From contig NZ_VAHN01000018.1 in the NCBI RefSeq assembly GCF_005796205.1, positions 1 through 64,000 on the forward strand: 64,000 bases of DNA, read 5' to 3'. The position numbers and the translations under genes were made by a program. This DNA comes from Pseudarthrobacter sp. NamE2. Lineage in GTDB: Bacteria > Actinomycetota > Actinomycetes > Actinomycetales > Micrococcaceae. Below are positions 40,228-50,374 of this stretch, piece after piece; the first letter of the stretch is position 1; each line of letters begins with the position of its first letter. Under the pieces are notes generated by a model that saw only the letters and a program-made list of their open reading frames with translations, did not search any database and had not been told where the DNA came from.

Positions 40228-42527
40228 CAGTGGTGCCCTGCCCGCTCGAACCGGAGGTCGGCAGGGACCTTCTCCCATTCAGCCAGCAGCTGGCGCTCGG
40301 CGGGTGTCGGGACCAGCCCGGACGGAGCGAAGACCCGGGACGGCCGTGCCGGATCCTCGGTGTCCGTTATGGCTGTGCCTGCCGCCCGGCTGCGGAACGC
40401 CTTCACCGTGGCGAGCACCGCCGTCGCAATGACGATGATGCTCAGGACCACGAAGATCACGGACAGCCAGCCCTGGATGGCGGTGTTGCGTACCACGGCT
40501 TCCATGGCGGTCACGGTCCTGGCCGTGCCGAATTCGGTCTTGCCCTCGGCCAGGGCTTTGCTGAACGCGGCGTTGTTGGCGAAGTACCCCACGGCGGGCA
40601 CCGGGGAGAAGATCTTCTGGTAGCTGGCGGTGATGGTGACCACCGCGGCGAACGCCAGCGGCAGCGCGACGATCCACAGGTACTTGAAGGTCCCGCGCTT
40701 GGCCACGATTGCCAGGCACACAGACAGGGCGATGGCCGCGAGGAGCTGGTTGGCGATGCCGAACAGCGGGAACAGGGTGTTGATGCCGCCCAGCGGGTCA
40801 GTGACGCCCATCAGCAGCACCGCGCCCCACGCGGCGACCATGATAGCCGTGCAAATCCACGCACCGGGCCGCCAGGAGTGTTCCTTGAACTTGGGGACGA
40901 AGTTGCCAATTGAGTCCTGCAGCATGAACCGGGCCACGCGGGTGCCGGCATCCACTGCGGTGAGGATGAACAGGGCCTCGAACATGATGGCGAAGTGGTA
41001 CCAGAACGCCATCATGGCGGTCCCGCCGATGAACTGCTGCATGATGTGGGCCAAGCCAAGGGCGAGGGTGGGGGCGCCGCCGGTGCGGGACACAACGCTT
41101 TCCTCACCCACGTTCTCCGCGGTCTGCGACAGCAGGTCCGGGCTGATGTTCACGCCGGTCAGGCCCAGGCTGTTCACCCACGTGGCAGCAGTTTCCACCG
41201 TGCCGCCGGTCAGCGCGGCCGGCGCGTTCATCGCGAAGTAGAGTCCGCGGTCGATGGAGATCGCGGCGACCAGCGCCATGATGGCCACGAAAGATTCCAT
41301 CAGCATGCCGCCGTAGCCGATGAAGCGGGTCTGGCGTTCCTTCTCCACGAGCTTGGGCGTGGTGCCGGAGGAAATCAGGGCATGGAAACCGGACAAGGCG
41401 CCGCAGGCGATGGTGACGAACAGGAACGGGAACAGCGCGCCGGGGAACACCGGCCCGTTCTCCCGGCTGGCGAACTCGCTGAACGCCGGAACGCTGATCT
41501 CCGGGCGGACGGCGATGATGGCCACAGCCAGCATCACGATCACGCCGATCTTCATGAACGTGGACAGGTAGTCGCGCGGGGCCAGGAGCAGCCACACCGG
41601 CAGGATGGCCGCGATGAAGCCGTAGATGATGATGCCCCAGGCGATGGTCACCCGGTCAAGGGTGAAGATGTCCGCGCCCCACGGGGTTTCGGCCACGATG
41701 CCGCCGCCGATGATGGCTGCCATCAGCAGCACAAAGCCGATGATGGACACTTCCATGACCTTGCCGGGGCGCAGGTAGCGCAGGTAGATGCCCATAAACA
41801 AGGCGATGGGGATGGTCATGCCAACGGAGAACACGCCCCACGGGCTTTCACCCAGGGCATTGACGACGACGAGCGCCAGGATGGCGACGATGATCACCAT
41901 GATCAGGAGCGTGGCTATCAGGGCGGCGGTGCCGCCAACAACGCCGAACTCCTCGCGGGCCATCTGCCCGAGCGATCGGCCGCCGCGCCGCATGGAGAAG
42001 AACATCACCAGGTAGTCCTGCACCGCACCGGCCAGGACGACGCCGACGATGATCCAGATAGTGCCGGGCAGGTAGCCCATCTGCGCCGCGAGCACCGGAC
42101 CCACGAGCGGACCGGCCCCGGCGATGGCCGCGAAGTGATGGCCGAACAGGACGTTCCGGTCAGTCCGGACGTAGTCCTTGCCGTCCGCCTTGTACTCGGC
42201 GGGAGTGGCCCTGCGGTCATCGGGTTTGGTGATGTACCGTTCAATCACTTTGGAGTAGAACCGGTAAGCGATCAGGTACGTGCACACCGAGGCAAACACG
42301 AACCACATCGCGTTGACGGTCTCCCCGCGGATCACCGCGAGCATGAACCACGCAACGCCGCCCAGCAGCGCGATCGCACCCCAGAGGGCGATCTTTCCGG
42401 GCGTCCACTTCCTCTCCTCTGCCTCCCGGACGTCTTCGTCCACGGCTGCAGGGGGAAGGACCGGATCTGTGGCCACAGCACCCTCCCTCCGGGATGAACC
42501 ATTCCGACGTTCAGGCGTTTCGGCCAT
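40227..42527 (-). CDS. cstA: CstA family carbon-starvation transporter
   Basis: 766 residues with about 16-18 membrane helices after a hydrophilic N-terminus (1-45). Hallmarks: RTDRNVLFGHHFAAIAGAGPLVGP (CstA signature around 120-145), GALSGFHALISSGTTPK and WALFPLFGIANQLLA-like sequence near the C-terminus. Imports pyruvate and possibly peptides under carbon limitation. Followed by its ybdD partner. An ATG start at 42527 with GGAGG just upstream (AGGAGGAGAC). The regulator is not evident nearby. Confidence 0.93.
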   Translation of the reverse strand: MAETPERRNGSSRREGAVATDPVLPPAAVDEDVREAEERKWTPGKIALWGAIALLGGVAWFMLAVIRGETVNAMWFVFASVCTYLIAYRFYSKVIERYITKPDDRRATPAEYKADGKDYVRTDRNVLFGHHFAAIAGAGPLVGPVLAAQMGYLPGTIWIIVGVVLAGAVQDYLVMFFSMRRGGRSLGQMAREEFGVVGGTAALIATLLIMVIIVAILALVVVNALGESPWGVFSVGMTIPIALFMGIYLRYLRPGKVMEVSIIGFVLLMAAIIGGGIVAETPWGADIFTLDRVTIAWGIIIYGFIAAILPVWLLLAPRDYLSTFMKIGVIVMLAVAIIAVRPEISVPAFSEFASRENGPVFPGALFPFLFVTIACGALSGFHALISSGTTPKLVEKERQTRFIGYGGMLMESFVAIMALVAAISIDRGLYFAMNAPAALTGGTVETAATWVNSLGLTGVNISPDLLSQTAENVGEESVVSRTGGAPTLALGLAHIMQQFIGGTAMMAFWYHFAIMFEALFILTAVDAGTRVARFMLQDSIGNFVPKFKEHSWRPGAWICTAIMVAAWGAVLLMGVTDPLGGINTLFPLFGIANQLLAAIALSVCLAIVAKRGTFKYLWIVALPLAFAAVVTITASYQKIFSPVPAVGYFANNAAFSKALAEGKTEFGTARTVTAMEAVVRNTAIQGWLSVIFVVLSIIVIATAVLATVKAFRSRAAGTAITDTEDPARPSRVFAPSGLVPTPAERQLLAEWEKVPADLRFERAGHH

Positions 42528-42673
42528 GTCTCCTCCTTGAGATGGGTGCGAGTCTCCCCCTTACCAAGGCACCTTACCAACGCCGGATACCAATGGGGAT
42601 GCGTTTTGCCGCCCACCTATCGGCGCTGCGGTGAACGGCAGGCCGGCAGCGCCGAGCGACGCCGTCCGGCTGC

Positions 42674-43282
42674 TCACCTGCGGCTGTCCGCGTTGAGGGG
42701 TGCGGCGGCTTCCGGAACCCCGTTGACCGTCTTGCGGGCCGGGTTTGTCCCGGCCGGCTGGGCCTGCTGGACCATCCTGGCCTCGCAGAGGTCCAGCCAG
42801 CGGACTTCCGCTTCTGTCTGGAAGATGAGTGAGTCGAGGACCAGCAGCCAGGCGGTGTCGCCGCTGCGCTGGCCGGCGGCAGTATCGCGGCGGGCCTTCG
42901 TATAGTCCTGCAATGCCTTGATGGAAGCCACACGCTGGGCCTGGATAGCCGCCTGCACGTCGACTCCCGGCAGGGTGACGGCGAGCGCCAGCTTGATGGC
43001 CAGCTCATTCCGGGGCGGGTTGTTGCGTTCCACGGGTGCGGCGAACCATCCCTGCACCTCGGCTTGGCCTTTATCGGTGATGCTGTAGATGACGTGGCCC
43101 TCGCCGTCGTCACCCTTCCTGGCCACCAGCCCGTCCCGCTCCAGCCTGTCAAGTGTGGTGTACACCTGGCCGATATTCAACGGCCAGGTTGACCCTGTCC
43201 GGTTCTCGAACTCGACCCGCAGCTGGTAACCGTAGCGCGGCTGGTCCTGGAGCAGGGCGAGGAGGCTGTGGCGGATGGACAT
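42674..43282 (-). CDS. PadR family transcriptional regulator
   Basis: 202 residues: winged-helix domain (1 to about 85; RHSLLALLQDQPRYGYQLR and GQVYTTLDRLERDGLV are diagnostic) and a helical C-terminal dimerisation domain with an unusual Ala/Pro-rich tail. AAAGGAG precedes the ATG at 43282. It is encoded 19 bases after the quinone reductase gene on the same strand, so the pair is likely co-transcribed and autoregulated. The inducing ligand is unknown. Confidence 0.88.
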   Translation of the reverse strand: MSIRHSLLALLQDQPRYGYQLRVEFENRTGSTWPLNIGQVYTTLDRLERDGLVARKGDDGEGHVIYSITDKGQAEVQGWFAAPVERNNPPRNELAIKLALAVTLPGVDVQAAIQAQRVASIKALQDYTKARRDTAAGQRSGDTAWLLVLDSLIFQTEAEVRWLDLCEARMVQQAQPAGTNPARKTVNGVPEAAAPLNADSRR

Positions 43283-43301
43283 GCTGCTCCTTTGGTCTGT
43301 G

Positions 43302-44285
43302 TTACATGAGCAGGAGGATCTTGCCCACGTGGTCTCCGCTGTCGAAGTACCGGTGCGCGGCCTGGACCTGGTCCAGCGGGAAGGTCTTGGCGACCAGGGG
43401 GCGGATGCGTCCGTCGCTGACCATCGGCCATACGGCGTCCCGGACCGCATTCATGATGGCGCCCTTTTCCTCCACCGGGCGCGGCCGCAGCGCGGTGGCC
43501 ACCACCGCGGCCCGCTTTTTGAGGAGCTGTCCCAGATCCAGCTCGCCCTTGGTACCGCCCTGCAACCCGATGACCACCAGCCGCCCGTAGTCAGCCAGCG
43601 CGTCCACGTTCTGCGACAGGTACTTGGCGCCGACGACGTCGAGGATCACGTCCGCGCCAAGTCCGCCGTTTTGCCGGCGAAGGCTCTCGGCAAAGTCCTC
43701 CTCCGTGTAGTTAATGGCGATATCTGCCCCAAGGAAGGCTTTTGCTGTGCTGACTTTCTCATCCGTGCCGGCGGTGGCGGCCACCTTGGCGCCATAGGCC
43801 TTGGCGAGCTGGATGGCCATGGTGCCGATGCCGCCCGTAGCGCCGTGGATCAACACCGTCTCACCCGGCTGCAGCTGGGCTGTCATGATCAGGTTGGAGT
43901 AAACCGTAGCGGACACCTCGGGGAGCGAAGCCGCCGTCACCAGGTCCACGCCTTCCGGGACCCGCAGCACCTGCTCGGCCGGCACCGCCACTTGCTGGGC
44001 GTATCCGCCGCCGGCAAGGAGCGCCACTACCTTGTCGCCAAGCGAAAAAGCCTTGCTTACTCCCGGGCCAAAGCCGGCGATCCGGCCGGACACCTCCAGC
44101 CCCGGGATGTCGGAGGCACCGGCGGGCGGCGGGTAGAAGCCACGCCGCTGCTGCACATCCGCGCGGTTCAGGCCCGCGGCCACGACGTCGATCAGCACCT
44201 CGCCGGGACCGGGCACCGGCACCTCGGCCTCGCGGACCTCCAGGACCTCCGGGCCGCCCGGTTCCGAAATGTAGACGGCTTTCAT
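43302..44285 (-). CDS. NAD(P)H:quinone oxidoreductase (zinc-free MDR family, PIG3-like)
   Basis: 327 residues. GroES-like N-terminal domain (VAAGLNRADVQQRRGFYPPP) and Rossmann domain with IHGATGGIGTMAIQLAKAYG for NADPH. Zinc ligands are absent, as in PIG3/QOR members. Reduces quinones or unsaturated carbonyls. Upstream of the PadR gene; divergent from tRNA-Ser. The ATG at 44285 fits homologues' MKAVYI start. Confidence 0.88.
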   Translation of the reverse strand: MKAVYISEPGGPEVLEVREAEVPVPGPGEVLIDVVAAGLNRADVQQRRGFYPPPAGASDIPGLEVSGRIAGFGPGVSKAFSLGDKVVALLAGGGYAQQVAVPAEQVLRVPEGVDLVTAASLPEVSATVYSNLIMTAQLQPGETVLIHGATGGIGTMAIQLAKAYGAKVAATAGTDEKVSTAKAFLGADIAINYTEEDFAESLRRQNGGLGADVILDVVGAKYLSQNVDALADYGRLVVIGLQGGTKGELDLGQLLKKRAAVVATALRPRPVEEKGAIMNAVRDAVWPMVSDGRIRPLVAKTFPLDQVQAAHRYFDSGDHVGKILLLM

Positions 44286-44392
44286 GGACCACTCCCGTTC
44301 CTGACTGAATACTGCCTGCAACCAGTGTGCCCCGTACGTGCCCGGGGCCCTGTTTTGTTGCAGGCAAGTGCCTATGAAACACTACTAGTTGA

Positions 44393-44480
44393 GGAAGGTT
44401 GTCCGAGCGGCCGAAGGAGCTGGTCTTGAAAACCAGTGTGCGGTAACCCCGTACCAAGAGTTCGAATCTCTTACCTTCCG
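44393..44480 (+). tRNA. tRNA-Ser (anticodon TGA)
   Basis: 88 nt with a long variable arm typical of class II tRNAs. Acceptor GGAAGGT/ACCTTCC, anticodon stem CTGGT/ACCAG, loop CTTGAAA with TGA at 44427-44429, T-arm GTTCGAATC. No encoded CCA. Confidence 0.97.
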
Positions 44481-44485
44481 CGCAG

Positions 44486-44522
44486 AAATCCCCTGTCCGC
44501 CTGCTGGCCGGCAGGGGATTTT
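44486..44522 (+). terminator. terminator of tRNA-Ser(TGA)
   Basis: Arms AAATCCCCTG (44486-44495) and CAGGGGATTTT (44512-44522); the 3' arm ends in TTTT. Confidence 0.8.
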
Positions 44523-44624
44523 CCGCATGCCGGCACCTCTTGAAAGTGTCAGACCCTCTCAATATGGTCGGGGTGTTCCATCCCGAAGGCCACAGCCTGC
44601 CGCGCATACCAAGAGGAGAGAGCC

Positions 44625-45416
44625 ATGCCCAGCCCTGTACCCACCCCCGGCGCACCCTGCTGGATCGACCTGATGACTACGGACGTTGCCGCAGCCCGGC
44701 GCTTCTACGGCGAACTCTTCGGCTGGGACTACGGGACCGACGACGAGGAAAAGTACGGCGGCTATGTGACCGCCCGGAAGAACGGCAAGCAGGTTGCAGG
44801 GCTTTTGCAAAAGGACGACACCCAGGTTGGAGTGCCGGATGCCTGGTCAACATACCTTCGGGTGGACGACGCTTCGGCCACCTTGAAGGCGGTGGAAACC
44901 CACGGCGGGCAGGTCCACATGCCGCCTACGGATGTCCCGGAGCAGGGGCACATGGCTATTTTCGGCGACGCCACCGGCGCGGTCGTCGGCGTCTGGCAAC
45001 CCCGGGAAATGCTGGGCTACGAACTCGTCGGGGAGCCGGGAACTGCCGCATGGCACGAACTCCACGCCAAGGACTACGCCGCGGCCGTCAAGTTTTACCA
45101 GGATGTATTCGGCTGGGAGACCGAGGTTATGAGCAATGCCCCCGACTTCCGCTACACGACAATGGGCTCAGGCATGACTGCCCAGGCCGGAATCATGGAC
45201 GCCTCAGGCTACCTGCCCGCCGGAATCCCTTCGCACTGGCAGGTCTACTTTGCGGTGGAGGACACGGACGCCACCGTGGAACGGGCCACAGCCCTGGGTG
45301 CAACGCTGCAGGACGGCCCCTCCGACAGCGACTTCGGGAAGGTGGCCCAGCTGGCGGATCCCACCGGCGCAGTCTTCAGGGTTATTGCAGGACCGGCGGC
45401 CGAACAAACCACCTGA
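44625..45416 (+). CDS. VOC family protein (two glyoxalase-like domains)
   Basis: 263 residues of two tandem vicinal-oxygen-chelate units: 10-130 (CWIDLMTTDVAAARRFYGEL) and 135-257 (WHELHAKDYAAAVKFYQDVFGW). AAGAGGAGAG precedes the ATG. Proteins of this type are often annotated as hydroxylase or glyoxalase-like; the metal-site His/Glu residues are partly recognisable, but the substrate is unknown. Monocistronic with its own terminator. Confidence 0.85.
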   Translation: MPSPVPTPGAPCWIDLMTTDVAAARRFYGELFGWDYGTDDEEKYGGYVTARKNGKQVAGLLQKDDTQVGVPDAWSTYLRVDDASATLKAVETHGGQVHMPPTDVPEQGHMAIFGDATGAVVGVWQPREMLGYELVGEPGTAAWHELHAKDYAAAVKFYQDVFGWETEVMSNAPDFRYTTMGSGMTAQAGIMDASGYLPAGIPSHWQVYFAVEDTDATVERATALGATLQDGPSDSDFGKVAQLADPTGAVFRVIAGPAAEQTT

Positions 45417-45460
45417 ACCGCCCCAGGTGCCGCAGCAGCCGCACCGGAAAAATTTCTGAC

Positions 45461-45498
45461 TACCGGCCGTAGCTCAAAGCTACCGGCCGGTATTCTTT
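45461..45498 (+). terminator. terminator after the VOC gene
   Basis: TACCGGCCGTAGCT (45461-45474) pairs with AGCTACCGGCCGGTA (45478-45492) with one bulge, then TTCTTTG. The rest of the 45417-45776 gap shows no gene; it must carry the promoter of the nuclease gene, but no clear -35/-10 pair was seen. Confidence 0.75.
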
Positions 45499-45776
45499 GT
45501 GATGACCGGCATATTTTTAGGGTCTGCATGCCGGCCATCTCCATCAACAGCGTCACCGGAACCGGGCTACGGGGGCTCCAGGCCGGTGGGCAGCACGTTC
45601 CGCTGGGGAGCGTCCCGCCGAATGCATGCACTAGCCACCTTGCGTTCATTCAGCGCTGTTGTGATGTGCCGGAACACCACTTGACCAGGAGCAGGATCCG
45701 GGCCACTTGTCCGTTGGTACAACCCGGGCACTCCATCGGGTCCCCTACCGGGACACCCTTCTGAAAGTAAGAGCGG

Positions 45777-48700
45777 ATGCATCAAACACCTTGGAAACTG
45801 GCGCTGGGGACAGCGTTGTCAACGGGTCTAATCGCAGCACCCCTGGCAGCACTTCCGGCAGCAGCCGACGATTCAGCCGCGGTGGTCTCAGCCGCGGCTG
45901 GAACCTCACCCGTTGTCATCAACGAGGCATACCTGAGTGGCGGCAGCTCCGGCGCCGCCTTCAAGAACAAGTTCGTGGAGCTCTACAACACCTCGGACGC
46001 TCCGGTGTCCCTGGACGGCTGGTCCTTGCAGTACCGGGCCGCCACTGGCACAGGCGTTCCCACGGGCGTCGCCGCCCTCTCGGGCTCCATCCCGGCAAAG
46101 GGCCACTACCTGGTGCAGGGCGGCAGCAACGGCACCATCGGCGCCGCTTTGCCCGCACCTGACCTGGTAAGTTCCCTTAACCCGAGCGGCACAACCGGCA
46201 CCATCGTCCTCGCCAAGCAGCCCGCCGCCGTCGCGCTTTCCACCGGTTCGCAGGTGGAACCTGCGGGCGTTGCCGACCTCCTTGGCTACGGCTCATCCAA
46301 CACCTACGAGACGCAGCTTGCGCCAGCACCGTCCGGAAATTCGGACGTCAAAAGCCTGAACCGCACGAACGCGGTGGACACCAACAACAACGCCGCCGAC
46401 TTTACGCTCAGCGCCACCATCACCCCAACGCCCTCCGGCGGAACCGCCCCGGAACCCGTGCCCACCCCCGACCCGGTGAGTAAGACCATCGCAGAGATCC
46501 AGGGCACCGGCTCCGCAAGCCCGCTGGCCGGCGCCACGGTAACCACCACCGGCAAGGTCACCGCCGTCTTTCCCACGGGTGGACTGAACGGCTACTACCT
46601 CCAGACCGCCGGTACCGGCGGAGACCTCACCGCCACCAACCACGCGGCGTCGGACGGCATCTTCGTCTACTCCCCCGCCACCGTTGCCTCTGTCCGAATC
46701 GGCGACTATGTCCAGCTCACCGGAACCGTGGCCGAGTACTACGGCATGACGCAGCTCAACGTTGGAATTGCGTCCGGGCTGACCAAACTGGCCGAGGCTG
46801 CTCCCGAAGTAAAGCCGACGGCCTTTACGCTGCCGGCCAACGAAACGTTCCGGGAAGCCCTGGAAGGGATGCTCCTGGCGCCGCAGGGCCCCATGACCGT
46901 CACGGACAACTACAGCCTCAACCAGTACGGTGAAATCGGCCTGGCCGGCGGCACCACGCCCCTGGTCCAGCCCACCGCGGTGGCGCCGTTCGGCACTGCC
47001 GGGCATGCCGCCGTCGTGCAGGACAACGCGGACCGGGGCATCAAGCTCGACGACGGTTCCAGCACCAACTTCCTGGGCAGCGCCGCCAACAAGGCCCTGC
47101 CCCTGCCGTACCTGACCACCACGGACCCGGTGCGCGTTGGATCACCGGCAACGTTCACCACCAACGTGGTCCTGGGCTATGCCAACAACGCCTGGAAGTT
47201 CCAGCCGCTGACCCACTTGACACCCGACAACGCGGCCGCCGTCCAGCCTGCCACCTTCGGCGCAACGCGCACGGAGGCCCCAGCCGCCGTGGGCGGCAAC
47301 CTGAAGATCGCCTCCTTCAACGTCCTCAACTACTTCCCCACCACCGGTGACCAGCTTTCCGGCTGCACCTACTACGAGGACCGCGCGGGCAACCCGGTCA
47401 CGGTGCGCGGCGGCTGTGACGCCCGCGGTGCCGCCAACGCCGAGAACTTCCAGCGGCAGCAGGCCAAGATCGTTGCCGCCATCACCAAGGCGGGCGCCGA
47501 CGTTGTCACGCTGATGGAGATCGAGAACTCGGCGCAGTTCGGCAAGAACCGCGACGACGCCCTGGCCAAGCTGGTGAACGCCCTGAACGTGGCGGCGCCG
47601 GGCATCTGGGACTATGTCCGCTCACCCGCCGACGCGCCCCCGCTGGCCGACGAGGACATGATCCGCACCGCCTTCATCTACAAGAAGGCCGTGGCGGAGC
47701 CGGTTGGCGAGTCCATCATCCACAACGACACCACCACGTTCGCCTCTGCCCGCAAGCCGCTGGCCCAGGTGTTCAAGCCCGTTGGCGGCGGTGCCGGCAC
47801 CGAATTCATCGCGATCGCCAACCACTTCAAGTCCAAGGGATCGGCGGCAACACCGGAGGACACGGACCAGGGCCAGGGCGCTTCCAACCTCGCACGTACC
47901 GCGCAGGCCAAGTCGCTGTTGGAATTTGCCGCCCGGCTGCAGGAAGAAAAAGTCACCGACAAGGTATTCCTCATCGGTGACTTCAACGCCTACGCCAAGG
48001 AAGACCCCATCAATGTCCTGACCGCCGCAGGGTACGTCAACCAGGACGGGAAGGCGCGCAACGCGGACGGCTCGGCCAAGCACTCCTACCTGTTCGGCGG
48101 AATGGTCGGCTCGCTGGACCACATCCTGGCGTCGCCGGCAGCGGATGCAGCGGTGACGGGCGCCGACATCTGGAACATCAACTCCGTGGAATCCGTGGCG
48201 CTGGAGTACAGCCGCTACAACTACAACGCCACCAACTACTACGCACCGGACCAGTTCCGCGCCAGCGACCATGATCCTGTGGTGGTGGGCCTGGACCTGT
48301 CCACAGCACCTGCCACCGTTGACCTCAACTTCCTGGGCATCAATGATTTCCACGGCAGGATCGACGCCAACTTGGTCCAGCTCGCCGGGACGATCGAGCA
48401 GCTGCGCGCTGCCGCGGCTCCGGGCGCAACGGCCTTCCTCTCCGCCGGCGACAACATCGGCGCCTCACTGTTCGCCTCCGCCGTTGCGAAGGACCAGCCC
48501 ACCATCGACGTGCTGAACGCCCTGGAGCTCCAGGCGTCCGCTGTGGGCAACCACGAGTTCGACGGCGGCTGGGCAGACCTGCGCGACCGCGTCATTGCCG
48601 GCGGAGCCAACGCGAAGTTCCCCTACCTGGGAGCCAACGTGTACTGGAAGGGCAGCACCGAGCCGGCGCTTCCGGAGTACACGGTCCTGGACATGAACGG

Positions 48701-50312
48701 GATCAAGGTGGCGGTGATCGGTACCGTCACCCAGGAGGTTCCGTCCCTGGTGACCCCGGCCGGTATCGCCGACCTCGAGTTCGGCGATCCGGTGGATGCC
48801 ATCAACAGGGCCGCGGCAAAAATCACCGCGGGCAACCTCGCCGACGTCATCATCGTGGTGAACCACGACGGCGCAGGCTCGGGAGTGGTGGAAGGCGCCA
48901 CTTTGGAAGAAGAAGTGGCAGCCGGCGGCCCCTTCGCCAAGCTGGTCACCGAAACCTCCGCCGATGTTGATGCCATCTTCACAGGCCACACCCACAAGGA
49001 ATACGCCTGGGACGCGCCGGTGCCGGATGTCGAAGGCAAGACCCGTCCCATCGTCCAGACGGGCAACTACGGCGAAAATGTGGGCCAGATCCAGCTGACC
49101 GTGGACACCGGCACCAAGCAGGTGACCGCGTACAAGGCCGGCAACATCAAGCGCACTACCGCTCCCGCAGCGGACCTGGTTGCGGCCTACCCCCGTGTTG
49201 CCGCCGTCGACGCCATCGTGAAGAAGGCGCTGGCCGACGCCGCAGTGATTGGCAACCAGCCGGTGGGCTTCGTAACGGCGGACATCACCACCGCGTTCAC
49301 CACGGATGCCACAGGCACCCCCAAGCGCGACGACCGCGGCAGCGAATCCACCCTGGGCAGCCTGGTGGCCGACTCGCTCCTGGCTTCGCTGCAGCCGGCG
49401 GAACTGGGCGGCGCGGAAATCGGCGTGGTAAATGCAGGCGGACTGCGGAACGAGCTGTACTACGCGCCGGACGGCACCATCACCTACGCCGAGGCCAACG
49501 CGGTGCTGCCGTTCGTGAACAACCTCTGGACCACGTCCCTTACCGGCGCGCAGTTCAAGACGCTGTTGGAGCAGCAGTGGCAGACCAACCCGGACGGCAC
49601 GGTGCCCAGCCGCGCGTACATCCAGCTGGGCCTGTCGAAGAACGTGAACTACACCTACGACGCCGCCCGCGCCGCCGGTGACCGCATCACCTCTGTTTGG
49701 GTGCACGGTGAGCCGCTGGATCCGGCCAAGTCCTACCGGGTGGGCACGTTCAGCTTCCTGGCCACCGGCGGGGACAACTTCCGGATCTTCACCGCGGGCA
49801 GCAACACCCGGGACTCCGGGCTGGTGGACCGGGATGCGTGGATCAGCTTCCTGCAGGACAACAGCCCCCTCTCACCGGATTTCGCCCGGCGTTCGGTGGC
49901 TGTCACCAATACCACCGCCGACGGGGTCAAGCCCGGTGGGCCGGTAACCCTGGGTGTCTCGAAGCTGGACCTCACGTCCCTGGGCAGCCCGGTCAACACG
50001 TCGCTCACGGCCGTGTTCACGGACGCAGCCGGCATCGCCACGGAGCTGGGTACCGTTCCGGTAGTCGGCGGGGCGGCCAGCGTGAACCTTGCTGTCCCGG
50101 CAGGCGCGGCAGCCGGCACCGGTGCCCTGGTGCTTACCGCCGTCGAATCCGGCACCACTGTCAGGGTCGCTGTCCGGGTAGCGGCATCCACTCCGGAACC
50201 GCCTGCCTGCGTGCCGCCCGCCAAACCGGGCCGCGCCTCGGACGTCAGGGGCCAGGGCAACTACGGCCAGGCCGTGGCCGCCTACCGGGCCTGCCTGAAG
50301 GCGAACAGGTAA
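45777..50312 (+). CDS. secreted multidomain ExeM/NucH nuclease - 5'-nucleotidase
   Basis: 1511 residues. Signal peptide (1 to about 31, ending LPAAADD); a lamin-tail domain (about 45-150); an OB-fold-like domain (about 240-330, TTTGKVTAVFPTGGLNGYYLQ); an ExeM/NucH-type endonuclease/exonuclease/phosphatase domain (about 506-840: IASFNVLNYF, DVVTLMEIEN, FLIGDFNAY, ASDHDP); a UshA-type metallophosphatase (about 846-1080: INDFHGRID, GNHEFDGG, FTGHTHKEY) and its 5'-nucleotidase C-terminal domain (about 1160-1370); then an Ig-like region and a Cys-containing tail. It would cut extracellular DNA/RNA and dephosphorylate the nucleotides, scavenging phosphate and nucleosides. No sortase motif or membrane anchor is present, so it is released. 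RegX3 control is plausible but unproven. Confidence 0.93.
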   Translation: MHQTPWKLALGTALSTGLIAAPLAALPAAADDSAAVVSAAAGTSPVVINEAYLSGGSSGAAFKNKFVELYNTSDAPVSLDGWSLQYRAATGTGVPTGVAALSGSIPAKGHYLVQGGSNGTIGAALPAPDLVSSLNPSGTTGTIVLAKQPAAVALSTGSQVEPAGVADLLGYGSSNTYETQLAPAPSGNSDVKSLNRTNAVDTNNNAADFTLSATITPTPSGGTAPEPVPTPDPVSKTIAEIQGTGSASPLAGATVTTTGKVTAVFPTGGLNGYYLQTAGTGGDLTATNHAASDGIFVYSPATVASVRIGDYVQLTGTVAEYYGMTQLNVGIASGLTKLAEAAPEVKPTAFTLPANETFREALEGMLLAPQGPMTVTDNYSLNQYGEIGLAGGTTPLVQPTAVAPFGTAGHAAVVQDNADRGIKLDDGSSTNFLGSAANKALPLPYLTTTDPVRVGSPATFTTNVVLGYANNAWKFQPLTHLTPDNAAAVQPATFGATRTEAPAAVGGNLKIASFNVLNYFPTTGDQLSGCTYYEDRAGNPVTVRGGCDARGAANAENFQRQQAKIVAAITKAGADVVTLMEIENSAQFGKNRDDALAKLVNALNVAAPGIWDYVRSPADAPPLADEDMIRTAFIYKKAVAEPVGESIIHNDTTTFASARKPLAQVFKPVGGGAGTEFIAIANHFKSKGSAATPEDTDQGQGASNLARTAQAKSLLEFAARLQEEKVTDKVFLIGDFNAYAKEDPINVLTAAGYVNQDGKARNADGSAKHSYLFGGMVGSLDHILASPAADAAVTGADIWNINSVESVALEYSRYNYNATNYYAPDQFRASDHDPVVVGLDLSTAPATVDLNFLGINDFHGRIDANLVQLAGTIEQLRAAAAPGATAFLSAGDNIGASLFASAVAKDQPTIDVLNALELQASAVGNHEFDGGWADLRDRVIAGGANAKFPYLGANVYWKGSTEPALPEYTVLDMNGIKVAVIGTVTQEVPSLVTPAGIADLEFGDPVDAINRAAAKITAGNLADVIIVVNHDGAGSGVVEGATLEEEVAAGGPFAKLVTETSADVDAIFTGHTHKEYAWDAPVPDVEGKTRPIVQTGNYGENVGQIQLTVDTGTKQVTAYKAGNIKRTTAPAADLVAAYPRVAAVDAIVKKALADAAVIGNQPVGFVTADITTAFTTDATGTPKRDDRGSESTLGSLVADSLLASLQPAELGGAEIGVVNAGGLRNELYYAPDGTITYAEANAVLPFVNNLWTTSLTGAQFKTLLEQQWQTNPDGTVPSRAYIQLGLSKNVNYTYDAARAAGDRITSVWVHGEPLDPAKSYRVGTFSFLATGGDNFRIFTAGSNTRDSGLVDRDAWISFLQDNSPLSPDFARRSVAVTNTTADGVKPGGPVTLGVSKLDLTSLGSPVNTSLTAVFTDAAGIATELGTVPVVGGAASVNLAVPAGAAAGTGALVLTAVESGTTVRVAVRVAASTPEPPACVPPAKPGRASDVRGQGNYGQAVAAYRACLKANR

Positions 50313-50323
50313 ACCCGAAAGAC

Positions 50324-50371
50324 AAGGAGGTGCCCCTTCCGGCCGTCTGGCCAGGAGGGGCACCTCCTTTA
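50324..50371 (+). terminator. terminator of the nuclease gene
   Basis: 14-bp perfect arms (50324-50337 and 50356-50369), starting 11 bases after the stop codon and ending in CCTTTAT. Confidence 0.85.
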
Positions 50372-50374
50372 TCC

